From: Acinetobacter sp. XH1741
Lineage (GTDB): Bacteria > Pseudomonadota > Gammaproteobacteria > Pseudomonadales > Moraxellaceae
DNA length: 64,000 nucleotides
Direction of reading: 5' to 3'
NCBI RefSeq assembly: GCF_041021895.1
Contig: NZ_CP157428.1
Span: 1,798,001-1,862,000, forward strand
How positions within the stretch are numbered: the first letter of the stretch is position 1; each line of letters begins with the position of its first letter. The position numbers and the translations under genes were made by a program. Shown piece after piece: positions 10,420 to 20,086 of the stretch. The notes below the pieces were generated by a model that made no database searches, was not told the DNA's origin, and saw nothing but the letters and a program-made list of their open reading frames with translations.

Positions 10420-11481
10420 TTAAATATGTTTGAATAAAGCCGAACGCGATTGTCCAGCAGCGCCATCGGCTGCACTTAAGAAACGTTCAGTGTGAATGTC
10501 CCGTTCGAATAAGCGACTTTGCATGAGTGTTGAAATTGCCGAGTCAATCATGATTGGAGGACCGCACAAATACGCTTTGTGTCCACCACATCGATTTTCA
10601 AAGTAATCGGCAACAGCCTCATGCACAAATCCGGTAAATCCAGTCCATTGGTCTTCTGCTTTTGGTGCATTCAAGGCAGGGATATAGCGGAAGTTCGGAT
10701 AGTCTTTTACGAGCTGTTCAAACAATTCTCGGTTATATAGCTCTGCCAAGTCTCGTGCTCCTTGGAACAGGTAAATCGTGCGACTATCTCCAGATTCAAG
10801 TAAATCTAAAATCATCGATTGTGGACTTGAAAGACCTGAACCACCTGCAATGAAAATGGCATTTTGATCATCTGACTTGCGTACAAAAAATTGACCATAA
10901 GGGCCTGAAATATCAAGCTGATCACCTATGGCAAGCTGTTCATGTACATAAGTCGTCGCCGCACCACCTTCAACTTTACGAATATGCAGCTCAACTATGC
11001 CGACTTCACTTGGTGAATTGGCAATTGAAAATGCACGAGTTCCTTCAATATCTGGGAACTGGACGTTGATATATTGACCCGCTTGAAATTCGATTGAGCG
11101 ATCTAGTTGTAGTCGGATTCCTTTAATGGTCGGCGACAAGTCTTTTATTTCAATGACGATCGCTTGATAGTCTTGAACCAAATGACCTAAGAAATCTGGG
11201 TCTTCATCGACATCGGCTTCAATGACCATATCGGATTGTGGTTTGCAGCAGCAGGCAAGCACCTTATTTTCATCACGTTCAATATCCATGAGTGCAAATG
11301 GCGAGGCTTCACCAACATCATAAAAACCGTCGGTGACTTGGACCTTGCATGTCCCGCAAGTGCCATGACCACAGGCAAAGGGTAACCAAACGCCTTGGCG
11401 TAGGGCAGCATCTAAAATGGTTTGGTCTTCTTCTACTTCAATCGTTGTTCCGATCGGTTCAATGGTGACTTGATAACTCAT
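10420..11481 (-). CDS. mphP: Phenol hydroxylase reductase component P5
   Basis: NADH-dependent reductase feeding electrons to the di-iron oxygenase. 353 aa: N-terminal [2Fe-2S] ferredoxin with C37, C42, C45 and C77, then FAD-binding (RAFSIANS) and NAD-binding (GGSGLSSP, CGPPIM) domains. GGAGGTG ribosome site upstream of the ATG. Last catalytic gene of the operon, 14 bp after mphO. Confidence 0.93.
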   Translation of the reverse strand: MSYQVTIEPIGTTIEVEEDQTILDAALRQGVWLPFACGHGTCGTCKVQVTDGFYDVGEASPFALMDIERDENKVLACCCKPQSDMVIEADVDEDPDFLGHLVQDYQAIVIEIKDLSPTIKGIRLQLDRSIEFQAGQYINVQFPDIEGTRAFSIANSPSEVGIVELHIRKVEGGAATTYVHEQLAIGDQLDISGPYGQFFVRKSDDQNAIFIAGGSGLSSPQSMILDLLESGDSRTIYLFQGARDLAELYNRELFEQLVKDYPNFRYIPALNAPKAEDQWTGFTGFVHEAVADYFENRCGGHKAYLCGPPIMIDSAISTLMQSRLFERDIHTERFLSAADGAAGQSRSALFKHI

Positions 11482-11495
11482 GACACACCTCCGAA

Positions 11496-11858
11496 TTAAA
11501 CATAGCTGTCGTTATAGCCATTTAACTTTGGCGTAACGAAACGAAGTAATGACTTGTGACTAAAACCAAGCTCTGCCAAAGTTTTTGTACTCTCAGGACT
11601 GATTATTTGACCATCTAAGGTGTATTGCACTTTTGACCAATCAATTTTGGCAAATTCTGGATGTTGGGCAAAGCCACCTGTAATTTGTTGCTCAATCAAC
11701 TGTCCAAAAGTTTGTTGAGGTGAGGCAAGCATGGCATGTGCCGAGCAAAAAAGTGTGTGATGATCCCAACCCACGTAAAGTAAGAATTGATCACCATAAT
11801 TTTTTTGCAGATCAAGCGGTTCAAATTGATAGTTGTTATGTATCGCGCGAACAGTCAT
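11496..11858 (-). CDS. mphO: Phenol hydroxylase component P4
   Basis: Small gamma-type subunit (120 aa) of the phenol hydroxylase oxygenase, of the DmpO/TouE-like family. The frame includes a TTG two codons earlier (11864), but the AAGGAG site is correctly spaced from the ATG at 11858. Between mphN and mphP. Recognised by size, order and residues such as YVGWDHHTLF. Confidence 0.88.
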   Translation of the reverse strand: MTVRAIHNNYQFEPLDLQKNYGDQFLLYVGWDHHTLFCSAHAMLASPQQTFGQLIEQQITGGFAQHPEFAKIDWSKVQYTLDGQIISPESTKTLAELGFSHKSLLRFVTPKLNGYNDSYV

Positions 11859-11917
11859 GTTCAATCTCCTTATTTCCTATCAGGCAGCTTGATGACTGCC
11901 TGAACAATTCCTTGTGC

Positions 11918-13444
11918 TTAAGCTGCGTTGCCTTTCCATTTTTTCCAGCGCTGTTGGTCTGGTGAACCTTCAATATCCAGATTGTCGGCACCGATATTCA
12001 TGCGGTAATAATCGCGGAGCATGGTTTCGAAGTCACCGCCACCACAGTTGCCTTGCAAAATTTGATTTACAGGTAGCCATGCTTGTATATATTTCTCAGG
12101 CTCACGCTCGAAAATGTCATGACAGCCATCTGAACAGGTGTGGTAGCGTTCGCCTTGGTAGATGCTATGGCGATAACTAAACTGAGTCGGATCATCGCCC
12201 ATTTCGGTAAAGGTCATTGGTATCTGACAAACCTGACAAAGCTGTGGCAAACCTGCGCTATAGAAGCGTTTACCTTCAGCTTCCATTTTGCGAGCTAACT
12301 CCCATTTTGGACGGTAGTATTTATCGAAAGTGTCTGGATATTTAGCAGATAACCAATCCATTTCTTCATCGGTTGGAATCCAAGTATGGAAACCAGCAGC
12401 ATGACCAAAGTTGTAGAAAATCCACCATGCCTGATGTGAGACATGCTCTTTTTCTTTCACAATGACATCGCTATATTTCGGCATACGAATGCCATAACGA
12501 CTCAAATCTTTAAATAGCGCACCGCCTGCCTGTTCAAAATAAACTTCCCACGCTTCTTTCCAAGACATCACTTTGTTTGGCAGCATGTAATCCATCATCA
12601 TGCCCACAATTGAAAGTAAACGCGTCCCACGCCAGAACCATTTATCAATCCATTCCTGCACAATCGGCACGTTGTCTTCATGTTGTTCGAGCAAGAATTT
12701 CACGATTTCAAGACCAAGCGTCATGTGGCGCGCTTCATCTGACTGCGCACTAAAACCAAAGGTTACGGTTGCCATATCGCCGTTATAAGCTGCTCCCGAC
12801 ATAAACGGCACAAACAGTAAGTTGGTAAGTACATATTCAAAAGCAAAACTAATGGCTAATAAAAACTCGAAAGGGCCAGCAGAACGGGCATCTTCAAAAA
12901 ATGATTTAGGCACAGACAAATACCAAACGCGGTCATGCATATGCGCCCAGTCCTGAAAACCATCAAAGAACTTGTTGTAATGGCTCATGGCATGAATTTG
13001 AGTCTGTACATGACGCAGCTCATCAATCGATTGCATCTGAGAAGCAATACGTGCACCAATACCACTAAACTGACGGCCTACATGGGCATAGCCTTGATAA
13101 GCCTGATATTCAAGTGGGGTCACCGCCGTTAAAAAGAGCTTGATCGCATTTAAGTAGCGTTCATTGCTGACATTCATCTGACCATTGTTTTGAGCAAAGG
13201 CATCAAAAATGGCATAAAGTTTTTTCTCTTTTTCTGCCTGATATTTCCAGTAAGAATCCATCGTTAAACGGAATGGATCTTCCCATTTAGACCAGTCGGT
13301 AATTTTGATGCCCTCAAATTCTTCATAAGGGAAGGCTTCTTTACGGTCAGCATAGGAAAAATCCCAGTCCAGATCACGAGTTAATGCACGGTAACGATCT
13401 TTCGCATTTAATTTTTTGCTGGTTTCTTTGGTTTGAGTTGTCAT
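11918..13444 (-). CDS. mphN: Phenol hydroxylase large oxygenase subunit P3
   Basis: Catalytic alpha subunit (508 aa) of a bacterial multicomponent monooxygenase converting phenol to catechol. The carboxylate-bridged di-iron ligand set is complete: E112, E142-x2-H145 (IDELRH), E203, and E237-x2-H240 (SDEARH), spaced as in methane and toluene monooxygenases. A C-terminal CxxC/CxxxC-containing tail (QVCQIP, YHTCSDGCH) is also present. AAGGA ribosome site. It follows mphM by 45 bp. Confidence 0.95.
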   Translation of the reverse strand: MTTQTKETSKKLNAKDRYRALTRDLDWDFSYADRKEAFPYEEFEGIKITDWSKWEDPFRLTMDSYWKYQAEKEKKLYAIFDAFAQNNGQMNVSNERYLNAIKLFLTAVTPLEYQAYQGYAHVGRQFSGIGARIASQMQSIDELRHVQTQIHAMSHYNKFFDGFQDWAHMHDRVWYLSVPKSFFEDARSAGPFEFLLAISFAFEYVLTNLLFVPFMSGAAYNGDMATVTFGFSAQSDEARHMTLGLEIVKFLLEQHEDNVPIVQEWIDKWFWRGTRLLSIVGMMMDYMLPNKVMSWKEAWEVYFEQAGGALFKDLSRYGIRMPKYSDVIVKEKEHVSHQAWWIFYNFGHAAGFHTWIPTDEEMDWLSAKYPDTFDKYYRPKWELARKMEAEGKRFYSAGLPQLCQVCQIPMTFTEMGDDPTQFSYRHSIYQGERYHTCSDGCHDIFEREPEKYIQAWLPVNQILQGNCGGGDFETMLRDYYRMNIGADNLDIEGSPDQQRWKKWKGNAA

Positions 13445-13489
13445 GATTGATCATCCTTAAATCTTTGTTAAACAACATCTATGTTGTGA

Positions 13490-13756
13490 TTAATTCCAGT
13501 GAAGGCGGAAAGTATCGTCATCTTCTTCGACGTTGCCGCCCAGCGTAATCATGTTGAGTTGTAAAGATTGGATGTCCCAATCTTGGCCTAGTTTTTCAGA
13601 TACGGTTCCGGCTTTAATCACCAAATCAGTTTCACTTTCAATGCGAATCATGGCTGGTAAATATTGAATTGACGCTTCAGGGTTATCTTCTTCAATCGCC
13701 TCGATGATGTAGCGTGAAGTATCGTTGTCTTGTAATGCGAGATAGACTTTAGACAT
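13490..13756 (-). CDS. mphM: Phenol hydroxylase regulatory component P2
   Basis: Cofactor-less effector protein (88 aa) that docks on the oxygenase and tunes its activity, of the MmoB/DmpM family. Acidic and compact, with the family's IEAIEEDNPEA and MITLGG segments. GGAG site 7 nt before ATG. Lies 11 bp after mphL. Confidence 0.92.
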   Translation of the reverse strand: MSKVYLALQDNDTSRYIIEAIEEDNPEASIQYLPAMIRIESETDLVIKAGTVSEKLGQDWDIQSLQLNMITLGGNVEEDDDTFRLHWN

Positions 13757-13767
13757 GTTGCTTCTCC

Positions 13768-14766
13768 TTAAGCATTTGTAAGTGGTTGTAGGCCGAGTTT
13801 TTTTGCACGTTCAATAACTGCTTGTTCTGCTTGATCGACCGCATCTGCTGTTAAGGCAACTGTTGCCCAAGGTGTAAAGGCCGCTTTTACTTGAGCCAGA
13901 GATTGAGTGAACCATTCATTTAATAGCTGTTTGTTGTGTTTGGACTCTGCTGTGGCAGTTTTAATGACAGTGTCTGACCACTTACGTAAATCAGCTAAAG
14001 TGTCTTTCATAAACTCAGTCAGCATGGCTAAGTCACGAGCATGTTGAGTGACTAACCACTGATCAAACTGTTGATAGACAAGCTCTGTCACAAAGCCGTC
14101 AATCACAAGGTTTTGTAATAAGAAAAGTTTGAAGTAGTCTTGCTCGGTAAGACTTTCTTCACACAGACGGCGTAAGCTTTGCCATGCCGGATGTTGCATC
14201 CAAGCCTGTTTTGCCTGTTGTAGTGAGTCGCCGCTGTTGCCATCTAAAGCTAAACCAATGCGTGAGATGTACTGCGCAATTCCTAAATGATCCATCGCGG
14301 CATAAATACAAGCTTGGGTCAGCACGGTGCCATAACCATAGGCACTGCCAGACATCATGTGTAAGTTTGCAGTTTGTTCAACGTGGCGAAATGGTAATAG
14401 GCATTCAATGACCTTGGCTTTGACTTCATCAGACAAATGTTCTGCAAGCTGACGTTTTTCAAAAAAAGCAAAATTACTTTCGGCGGTGTCTTGTAAACGC
14501 GCACGGTGTTGAACATAAGTTCCATAATAGAATTGACGTGGATCTTTAAATGCATACCAGTCTTGCATTTGCAGGGCAGTATGGGTTTTATCATTTAAAG
14601 TCTTTTCTGGTTTCCACAATGGTCGATAGTGGAAGTTAGTTTCTGCCTGTACATCGAAACTTACTTCTTGATATCGAGTTGCTGGCTTACTACCAAATCG
14701 TCTTTCGATATAGGCATAGTTCTGGCGGATAGGTTCGACATTTGATGTTTTGATTTCTAAAGTCAT
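13768..14766 (-). CDS. mphL: Phenol hydroxylase beta subunit P1
   Basis: Structural beta subunit (332 aa) of the oxygenase; a helical ferritin-like fold without metal ligands. Recognisable by the N-terminal FGSKPATRYQEVSFD and the WYAFKDPRQFYYGTYV segment conserved in DmpL/TouE-type subunits. AAGGAG ribosome site. Lies 21 bp after mphK. Confidence 0.92.
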   Translation of the reverse strand: MTLEIKTSNVEPIRQNYAYIERRFGSKPATRYQEVSFDVQAETNFHYRPLWKPEKTLNDKTHTALQMQDWYAFKDPRQFYYGTYVQHRARLQDTAESNFAFFEKRQLAEHLSDEVKAKVIECLLPFRHVEQTANLHMMSGSAYGYGTVLTQACIYAAMDHLGIAQYISRIGLALDGNSGDSLQQAKQAWMQHPAWQSLRRLCEESLTEQDYFKLFLLQNLVIDGFVTELVYQQFDQWLVTQHARDLAMLTEFMKDTLADLRKWSDTVIKTATAESKHNKQLLNEWFTQSLAQVKAAFTPWATVALTADAVDQAEQAVIERAKKLGLQPLTNA

Positions 14767-14787
14767 GGCTTTATCTCCTTATATTTT

Positions 14788-15075
14788 TTACATCTGATCA
14801 TCGTGATCGTTGCTATTACGTTGCGTGCCGACTAAAGTTGCTTCGGTGCCATAACGCCATTTTTCTTCCTGAGCATCATTAAAAGCTTGCTGCTCTTGGG
14901 TCATTTCAACCACTTGATTGGTCTTACAAAAATCATTAAATGCATGTTTAGGCAAAACCAGTTCTACAAATAGACTTGGGTCATGAATAGCAAAATCGAA
15001 TTCGATAAATTCTGCGTTTAAGTCGCCAGTGACCCGAATATATTTGGTTAATGCTTCGACTTGAGGTTGCGTCAT
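14788..15075 (-). CDS. mphK: Phenol hydroxylase assembly protein P0
   Basis: Small protein (95 aa) of the DmpK family thought to assist assembly or iron loading of the oxygenase rather than catalysis. The ORF is open to a TTG at 15090, but GGAG 6 nt before the ATG at 15075 fixes the start. First gene of mphKLMNOP; its upstream region carries a sigma-54 promoter candidate and upstream inverted repeats. Confidence 0.85.
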   Translation of the reverse strand: MTQPQVEALTKYIRVTGDLNAEFIEFDFAIHDPSLFVELVLPKHAFNDFCKTNQVVEMTQEQQAFNDAQEEKWRYGTEATLVGTQRNSNDHDDQM

Positions 15076-15138
15076 GCTGTACTCCATCAAGACATGGTCT
15101 TGAAATTGATGAATGCTCCTTGCTCTCGCTATAAGCTT

Positions 15139-15155
15139 TACAAAAGCTATGCCAA
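15139..15155 (-). promoter_or_regulatory. Candidate sigma-54 promoter of mphKLMNOP
   Basis: On the minus strand: TTGGCATAGCTTTTGTA, that is TGGCATA-N4-TTGTA against the consensus TGGCACR-N4-TTGCW. The GG of the -24 element is present; the -12 GC is GT. It predicts a start about 55 nt before the mphK ATG. This suits control by the sigma-54 activator encoded divergently. Confidence 0.6.
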
Positions 15156-15218
15156 CTTTATTTTTATCATTAAAAACAGTAAATTGAGTTTTTTATGGGA
15201 AGTGAGACGGTTTTAAGA

Positions 15219-15267
15219 TTCACCATTTCATGAATATTTTTGAATGGTGAAATAGAGATATTCATGA
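15219..15267. promoter_or_regulatory. Nested inverted repeats, candidate MphR upstream activating sequences
   Basis: Two overlapping inverted repeats: TTCACCATT (15219-15227) with AATGGTGAA (15243-15251), and TCATGAATAT (15228-15237) with ATATTCATGA (15258-15267). Both are perfect. They sit roughly 95-140 bp upstream of the predicted mphK transcription start, the usual place for enhancer sites of XylR/DmpR-type activators. Confidence 0.55.
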
Positions 15268-15444
15268 TTTGATGAAGAGGGCCGTAGAAATTTCTTTTTA
15301 GATTGTTTGAGACTTTAAAAGGAGAGATCTAGACATACTTTTTTAGTATGAAGTTATGTCTTTAAGGTACTAGGACATTTATCTTATTCTTCGATAAGAT
15401 GAGATAACACCCAAATGTGTTTAATGGATTAAAACAGATCACTC

Positions 15445-17115
15445 ATGGCTCGAGTAAAATACGATACAACGGGACGATATACAGATCATCCGCAAGAAAT
15501 TCACGATTTGCTGTCTAAACTGCACTTTGATACGGCCCATGGCCAAATCTGGTTTGATGAATATCGAATGCTGCTTTTACACACCAGTATTATGGGATAT
15601 TTGCGTAAAGACTTAGCACACATGATTGGGCTTGAGCGGACCAAACGTTTCTTTATTCGTTTAGGATATCAAGCTGGGTTAAAAGATGCTGAAGTTACAA
15701 CAAAAATGCGTCCCGATTTAAATGAACACGATGCTTTTATGGCGGGTCCACAAATGCATGCGATTCGTGGAATGGTGCAAGTACAGGCTAATCAACTTAA
15801 TTTAAGCCACGATAAAAAACAGTTTTATGCCGATTTAAATTGGCTCAACTCTTTTGAAGCCGATGTGCATTTAGAGCACTTTGGCCCAAGTGATGAACCT
15901 GCGTGTTGGATGCTTTTGGGTTATGCATGTGGATATAGTAGTTTTGCGACGGGCATGACCATTATTTATCAAGAAATAGAGTGTAAAGCTTGCGGCGACG
16001 AGCATTGCCGTATTATCGGTAAACCTTTAGAAGAGTGGGAAAATGCAGATGAGCTGATTCAGTTCATGTCTCCCGAACCCATGGAAAAAGAACTGATTGC
16101 GTTGCAGGCTGAACTGTTTGAACTTAAAAAATCAATTTACAGTGATAGTGAAGCTGATTACCAATTATTTAGTTCTGTGGGTAAGTCAGCCTCTTATAAA
16201 CAGGTCTGTGCATTATTAACCAAAGCAGCAGGTTCGAAAGTTTCCATTTTGCTACAAGGCGAAACAGGCGTTGGTAAAGAAGCTTTTGCACGAGGGGTGC
16301 ATGAAAATAGCCAAAGAAAAGACCAACCTTTTATTGCGGTAAATTGTGCAGCGATTCCACCAGAGTTAATTGAATCTGAGTTATTCGGAGTAGAAAAGGG
16401 TGCCTATACAGGAGCACATCAATCTCGCTTGGGGAAGTTTGAACGAGCTAATGGCGGTACTATTTTTTTAGATGAAGTGATTGAGCTTTCTTCGCGTGCA
16501 CAAGCAGCACTATTACGCATTTTGCAAGAAGGTGAATTTGAGCGAGTAGGAGACTCACAAACTCGTATTTTAGATGTCCGTGTAATTACAGCAACTAATG
16601 AAGACCTTGAGCAAGCTGTGAAAACAGGCCGCTTTCGGGCAGATTTGTACTATCGTTTAAATATTTTCCCAGTGCAGATTCCACCTTTGCGGGAGCGCCG
16701 TGAAGATATTCCTTTACTGGTTGAACACTTTCTTCATCGTTTTGAAAAAATGTACGGCAAAACCATTCAGGGTGTAAGTGAAAAGACCAAAGTTTTTATG
16801 CAGCAATATGAATGGCCAGGCAATATTCGTGAGTTGGAAAACTTATTGGAAAGGGCGGTTTTATTAACGGACGATCAGCAGCTGATTAAGTTAAATGCCA
16901 TTTTCCCACAGATCAAGCATGATCCAGAGCAGGCAGTGACCATAGAAACTGACTTTGAGCAATTATTACAGCCAGAGTTTAATTTAGAAGAACACGAGAA
17001 GCAGTTAATTTTAACGGCTTTAAAAAAGGCAAATCATAATGTGTCTGAAGCGGCACGTTTATTGGGGCTAACTCGGGCAGCACTGGATTATCGAATTAAA
17101 AAATTTCAGCTTTGA
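15445..17115 (+). CDS. mphR: XylR/DmpR/MopR-type sigma-54 activator of phenol degradation
   Basis: Phenol-sensing AAA+ enhancer-binding protein, 556 aa. The N-terminal sensor keeps residues recalled from the MopR structure, shifted by one: H105 and W133 for phenol; C154, E177, C180 and C188 for zinc. The AAA+ domain has Walker A GETGVGKE at about 272, the sigma-54-contacting GAYTGA loop at about 319 and Walker B GGTIFLDEV; a Fis-type helix-turn-helix ends the protein (EAARLLGLTRAALDYRIKK). Divergent from mphK with a 369-bp gap. A small ATCTTAT/ATAAGAT hairpin (15381-15400) lies in its leader. Confidence 0.94.
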   Translation: MARVKYDTTGRYTDHPQEIHDLLSKLHFDTAHGQIWFDEYRMLLLHTSIMGYLRKDLAHMIGLERTKRFFIRLGYQAGLKDAEVTTKMRPDLNEHDAFMAGPQMHAIRGMVQVQANQLNLSHDKKQFYADLNWLNSFEADVHLEHFGPSDEPACWMLLGYACGYSSFATGMTIIYQEIECKACGDEHCRIIGKPLEEWENADELIQFMSPEPMEKELIALQAELFELKKSIYSDSEADYQLFSSVGKSASYKQVCALLTKAAGSKVSILLQGETGVGKEAFARGVHENSQRKDQPFIAVNCAAIPPELIESELFGVEKGAYTGAHQSRLGKFERANGGTIFLDEVIELSSRAQAALLRILQEGEFERVGDSQTRILDVRVITATNEDLEQAVKTGRFRADLYYRLNIFPVQIPPLRERREDIPLLVEHFLHRFEKMYGKTIQGVSEKTKVFMQQYEWPGNIRELENLLERAVLLTDDQQLIKLNAIFPQIKHDPEQAVTIETDFEQLLQPEFNLEEHEKQLILTALKKANHNVSEAARLLGLTRAALDYRIKKFQL

Positions 17116-17140
17116 GTCAATATCAATAAGCTCAAAAATA

Positions 17141-17167
17141 AAGGCCTAATTTTAAACGTTAGGCCTT
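17141..17167. terminator. Bidirectional terminator between mphR and copZ
   Basis: AAGGCCTAA / TTAGGCCTT with a 9-nt loop, flanked by A-rich and T-rich tracts on both sides; it serves the convergent mphR and copZ. Confidence 0.8.
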
Positions 17168-17172
17168 ATTCA

Positions 17173-17367
17173 TTATTGCACTTTCGCTGGAAAACCATCT
17201 TCTTCAAGCGCTTCGGTAATTTTATCGACGCTTTCACTGCTTTCAACAGTCACGATTTTGGTCGCTAAATCTACATCTACTTTTGCATTTGGGTCGATAT
17301 CTTGAATCGTCGCAGTTACACCGCGAGCGCAGCCGCCACAAGTCATATTTTCAATAAGTAGTTTCAT
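17173..17367 (-). CDS. copZ: CopZ-like copper chaperone (HMA domain)
   Basis: 64-aa cytosolic heavy-metal-associated domain with the MTCGGC copper motif; passes Cu(I) to the CopA pump or the CueR sensor. The ATG at 17373 lies only 1 nt from GGAG, so the second ATG at 17367 (7 nt spacing) is the likely start. Divergent from copA, each with its own CueR-type promoter in the gap. Confidence 0.85.
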   Translation of the reverse strand: MKLLIENMTCGGCARGVTATIQDIDPNAKVDVDLATKIVTVESSESVDKITEALEEDGFPAKVQ

Positions 17368-17411
17368 GTTCATACTCCATCAAGAATGAGATGTTTGTTT
17401 GGATAACACTG

Positions 17412-17442
17412 AGTCTAAACCTTGTCATGATTGTAAGGTCAA
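17412..17442 (-). promoter_or_regulatory. CueR-type promoter for copZ
   Basis: Minus strand: -35 TTGACC, 19-bp spacer, -10 TAGACT. The spacer contains the dyad ACCTT...AAGGT. Overlong 19-bp spacers with a central dyad are the hallmark of MerR/CueR-activated promoters. Confidence 0.75.
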
Positions 17443-17466
17443 GACCAATTTTTTAAAAAAATATGC

Positions 17467-17497
17467 TTGACCTTCCCATGATGGGAATCTGTATGCT
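17467..17497 (+). promoter_or_regulatory. CueR-type promoter for copA
   Basis: -35 TTGACC, exactly 19 bp, -10 TATGCT. The spacer contains the dyad TTCCCATGATGGGAA. The start codon of copA lies 43 bp further on. Confidence 0.8.
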
Positions 17498-17539
17498 CAA
17501 TAAAGAATATTAAATTTTGCAGATTTGCAGAGGTGTTTG

Positions 17540-20011
17540 ATGGACTCAAAAAACACAAAATTGCCAGCATATAGTGAAACCCTTCCAATCGAAGGCATGA
17601 CTTGTGCCTCGTGTGTAGGTCGTGTCGAAAAAGCACTTAAGAAAGTTGAAAATGTAGAGATTGCTAACGTTAATTTGGCAACAGAAAAAGCCGTTGTTTA
17701 TTCAAATCAACCAATCCAGCGCGAAGCACTGGTTAAAGCAGTTGAACGAGCAGGGTACGATGTTCCAAAAGCAGCACCAGTGGAATTGTCTATTGAGGGC
17801 ATGACCTGTGCATCTTGTGTGGCGCGTGTTGAAAAAGCACTCAAAAAAGTAGACGGCGTTCAAGAAGCCACAGTCAACTTAGCAACAGAGCAAGCGTGGG
17901 TGCAGGCAGATAATGCTGTCAATGTCGAAGACCTCATTCGCGCTGTTAAAAAAGCTGGTTACGACGCGAAAGCATCTGAAAAAAATCAAGATGAGCAGCT
18001 CGACAAAAAAGCGTCAGAGTTAGATCAACTTAAAAAAGATTTGATCATCTCGATTGTGTTGGCTTTACCTGTGTTTATTCTGGAAATGGGTTCACATCTC
18101 ATTCCAGCTTTTCACATGTGGGTTATGCACACCATTGGTCAATACAATAGCTGGCTTTTACAATTTGTTTTGACCACCTTAGTACTCGTTTTTCCGGGTC
18201 GCCGTTTTTACCAAAAAGGTATTCCAGCCTTATGGCGTTTAGCACCAGATATGAATTCGCTGGTTGCTGTTGGAACCTTGGCTGCCTATAGTTTTTCAGT
18301 TGTGGCAACCTTTATGCCGCATGTGTTACCCCAAGGCACGGTCAATGTTTACTTCGAAGCGGCTGCCGTTATTGTCAGTTTAATTTTGCTTGGACGATAT
18401 TTTGAAGCCAAAGCCAAAGGACGAACCTCGCAAGCGATTCAACATTTAGTTGGAATGCAGCCCAAAACAGCCCGTATTCAGCGTGATGGACAAGTAGTAG
18501 AAGTTGCAGTTGCCGAAGTAGTGAGTGGAACTATTGTAGAAATTCGTCCGGGTGAACGTGTGCCAGTTGATGGTGAAGTAGTTGACGGACACAGCTACAT
18601 TGATGAATCTATGATTACGGGTGAGCCTGTTCCTGTTGAAAAAAGAATAGGCCATCAAGTGGTCGGTGGTACGGTCAATCAAAACGGAACACTGAACATT
18701 CGGGCAACCGCAGTGGGTAGCTCGTCTGTACTCTCACAAATTATTCGCATGGTTGAACAAGCTCAAGGTTCTAAACTTCCGATTCAGGGTTTGGTCGATA
18801 AAGTCACCATGTGGTTTGTACCGGCTGTCATGCTAATTGCAGCAATCACTTTCTTGGTTTGGTTTATTTTTGGGCCAGAACCCGCGCTGACTTTTGGATT
18901 AGTGAATGCTGTTGCTGTACTGATTATTGCGTGTCCTTGTGCGATGGGACTTGCAACGCCAACTTCTATTATGGTCGGTACTGGGCGTGGTGCTGAGTTA
19001 GGAGTTCTGTTTCGTAAAGGTGAAGCTTTGCAGCTTTTACAAGAAGCACAGGTCGTTGCAGTTGATAAAACGGGCACACTCACCGAAGGCAAACCGACAC
19101 TGACAGACTTTAATGTGCAATCAGGTTTTGAGCGTGAACAAGTGCTAACTCTAGTTGCCTCGGTCGAAGCCAAGTCTGAACACCCAATTGCACACGCTAT
19201 TGTTCAAGCAGCAGAAAGCGAAGGTCTAAACTTATTACCCGTAACAGCATTTAACTCGATTACAGGTTCAGGTATTGAAGCGGAAGTTTCAGGTCAAAAA
19301 GTACAAATTGGCGCAGACCGTTATATGCACCAACTTGGTTTAGATACCAACTCATTCCAAACGATTGCTGCTCAATTAGGTGAAGAGGGTAAAACACCGC
19401 TATATGTCGCTATTGATCAGAAACTTGCTGCAATTATTGCCGTGGCAGACCCAATTAAAGAAACAACCTATGCTGCGATTGAGGCCTTGCATCAATTAGG
19501 CCTCAAGGTTGCCATGATTACAGGAGACAACCGTCATACAGCACAAGCGATTGCTAAAAAGCTGAATATTGATGAAGTTGTGGCAGAAGTTTTACCCGAT
19601 GGCAAAGTGGACACAGTTCGCCAACTGCAAAAACAATATGGTCGCTTGGCCTTTGTAGGTGATGGTATTAACGATGCACCAGCCTTGGCACAAGCAGATG
19701 TTGGCTTAGCCATTGGTACAGGAACAGATGTTGCCATTGAAGCAGCCGATGTTGTGCTGATGTCTGGTAGTTTAAAAGGCGTACCGAACGCAATTGCATT
19801 AAGTAAAGCAACCATGCGAAACATACGTCAAAACCTGTTCTGGGCATTTGTATATAACGTTGCTCTAATTCCAATTGCAGCAGGTGCGCTATATCCAGCA
19901 TTTGGTGTATTACTTTCACCTATGTTTGCAGCAGGCGCGATGGCACTTTCTTCGGTTTTTGTTTTAGGCAATGCATTACGCTTAAAACGTTTTCATGCGC
20001 CAGTACAGTAA
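17540..20011 (+). CDS. copA: Cu(I)-translocating P-type ATPase CopA
   Basis: Exports cytosolic Cu(I) at the cost of ATP. 823 aa: two N-terminal HMA domains each with GMTCASC (near residues 19-25 and 87-93), eight transmembrane segments, TGEP actuator loop, CPC metal site in helix 6 (about 463), phosphorylation motif DKTGT (about 508) and GDGINDAP (about 706). The frame extends to a TTG at 17525 but AGAGG is spaced for the ATG at 17540. Downstream cueR probably shares the transcript in part, with an inverted repeat between. Confidence 0.95.
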   Translation: MDSKNTKLPAYSETLPIEGMTCASCVGRVEKALKKVENVEIANVNLATEKAVVYSNQPIQREALVKAVERAGYDVPKAAPVELSIEGMTCASCVARVEKALKKVDGVQEATVNLATEQAWVQADNAVNVEDLIRAVKKAGYDAKASEKNQDEQLDKKASELDQLKKDLIISIVLALPVFILEMGSHLIPAFHMWVMHTIGQYNSWLLQFVLTTLVLVFPGRRFYQKGIPALWRLAPDMNSLVAVGTLAAYSFSVVATFMPHVLPQGTVNVYFEAAAVIVSLILLGRYFEAKAKGRTSQAIQHLVGMQPKTARIQRDGQVVEVAVAEVVSGTIVEIRPGERVPVDGEVVDGHSYIDESMITGEPVPVEKRIGHQVVGGTVNQNGTLNIRATAVGSSSVLSQIIRMVEQAQGSKLPIQGLVDKVTMWFVPAVMLIAAITFLVWFIFGPEPALTFGLVNAVAVLIIACPCAMGLATPTSIMVGTGRGAELGVLFRKGEALQLLQEAQVVAVDKTGTLTEGKPTLTDFNVQSGFEREQVLTLVASVEAKSEHPIAHAIVQAAESEGLNLLPVTAFNSITGSGIEAEVSGQKVQIGADRYMHQLGLDTNSFQTIAAQLGEEGKTPLYVAIDQKLAAIIAVADPIKETTYAAIEALHQLGLKVAMITGDNRHTAQAIAKKLNIDEVVAEVLPDGKVDTVRQLQKQYGRLAFVGDGINDAPALAQADVGLAIGTGTDVAIEAADVVLMSGSLKGVPNAIALSKATMRNIRQNLFWAFVYNVALIPIAAGALYPAFGVLLSPMFAAGAMALSSVFVLGNALRLKRFHAPVQ

Positions 20012-20030
20012 GGGTGCTGAAAATCAACTT

Positions 20031-20065
20031 TTGGTTTAAGATCATGACAGCAGGTCTTAAACCAA
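20031..20065 (+). terminator. Inverted repeat between copA and cueR
   Basis: Perfect 11-bp arms TTGGTTTAAGA / TCTTAAACCAA with a 13-nt loop. A weak T tract follows; it may attenuate transcription from copA into cueR. Confidence 0.55.
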
Positions 20066-20086
20066 ATTTAATATTCGAGGTGTGAG

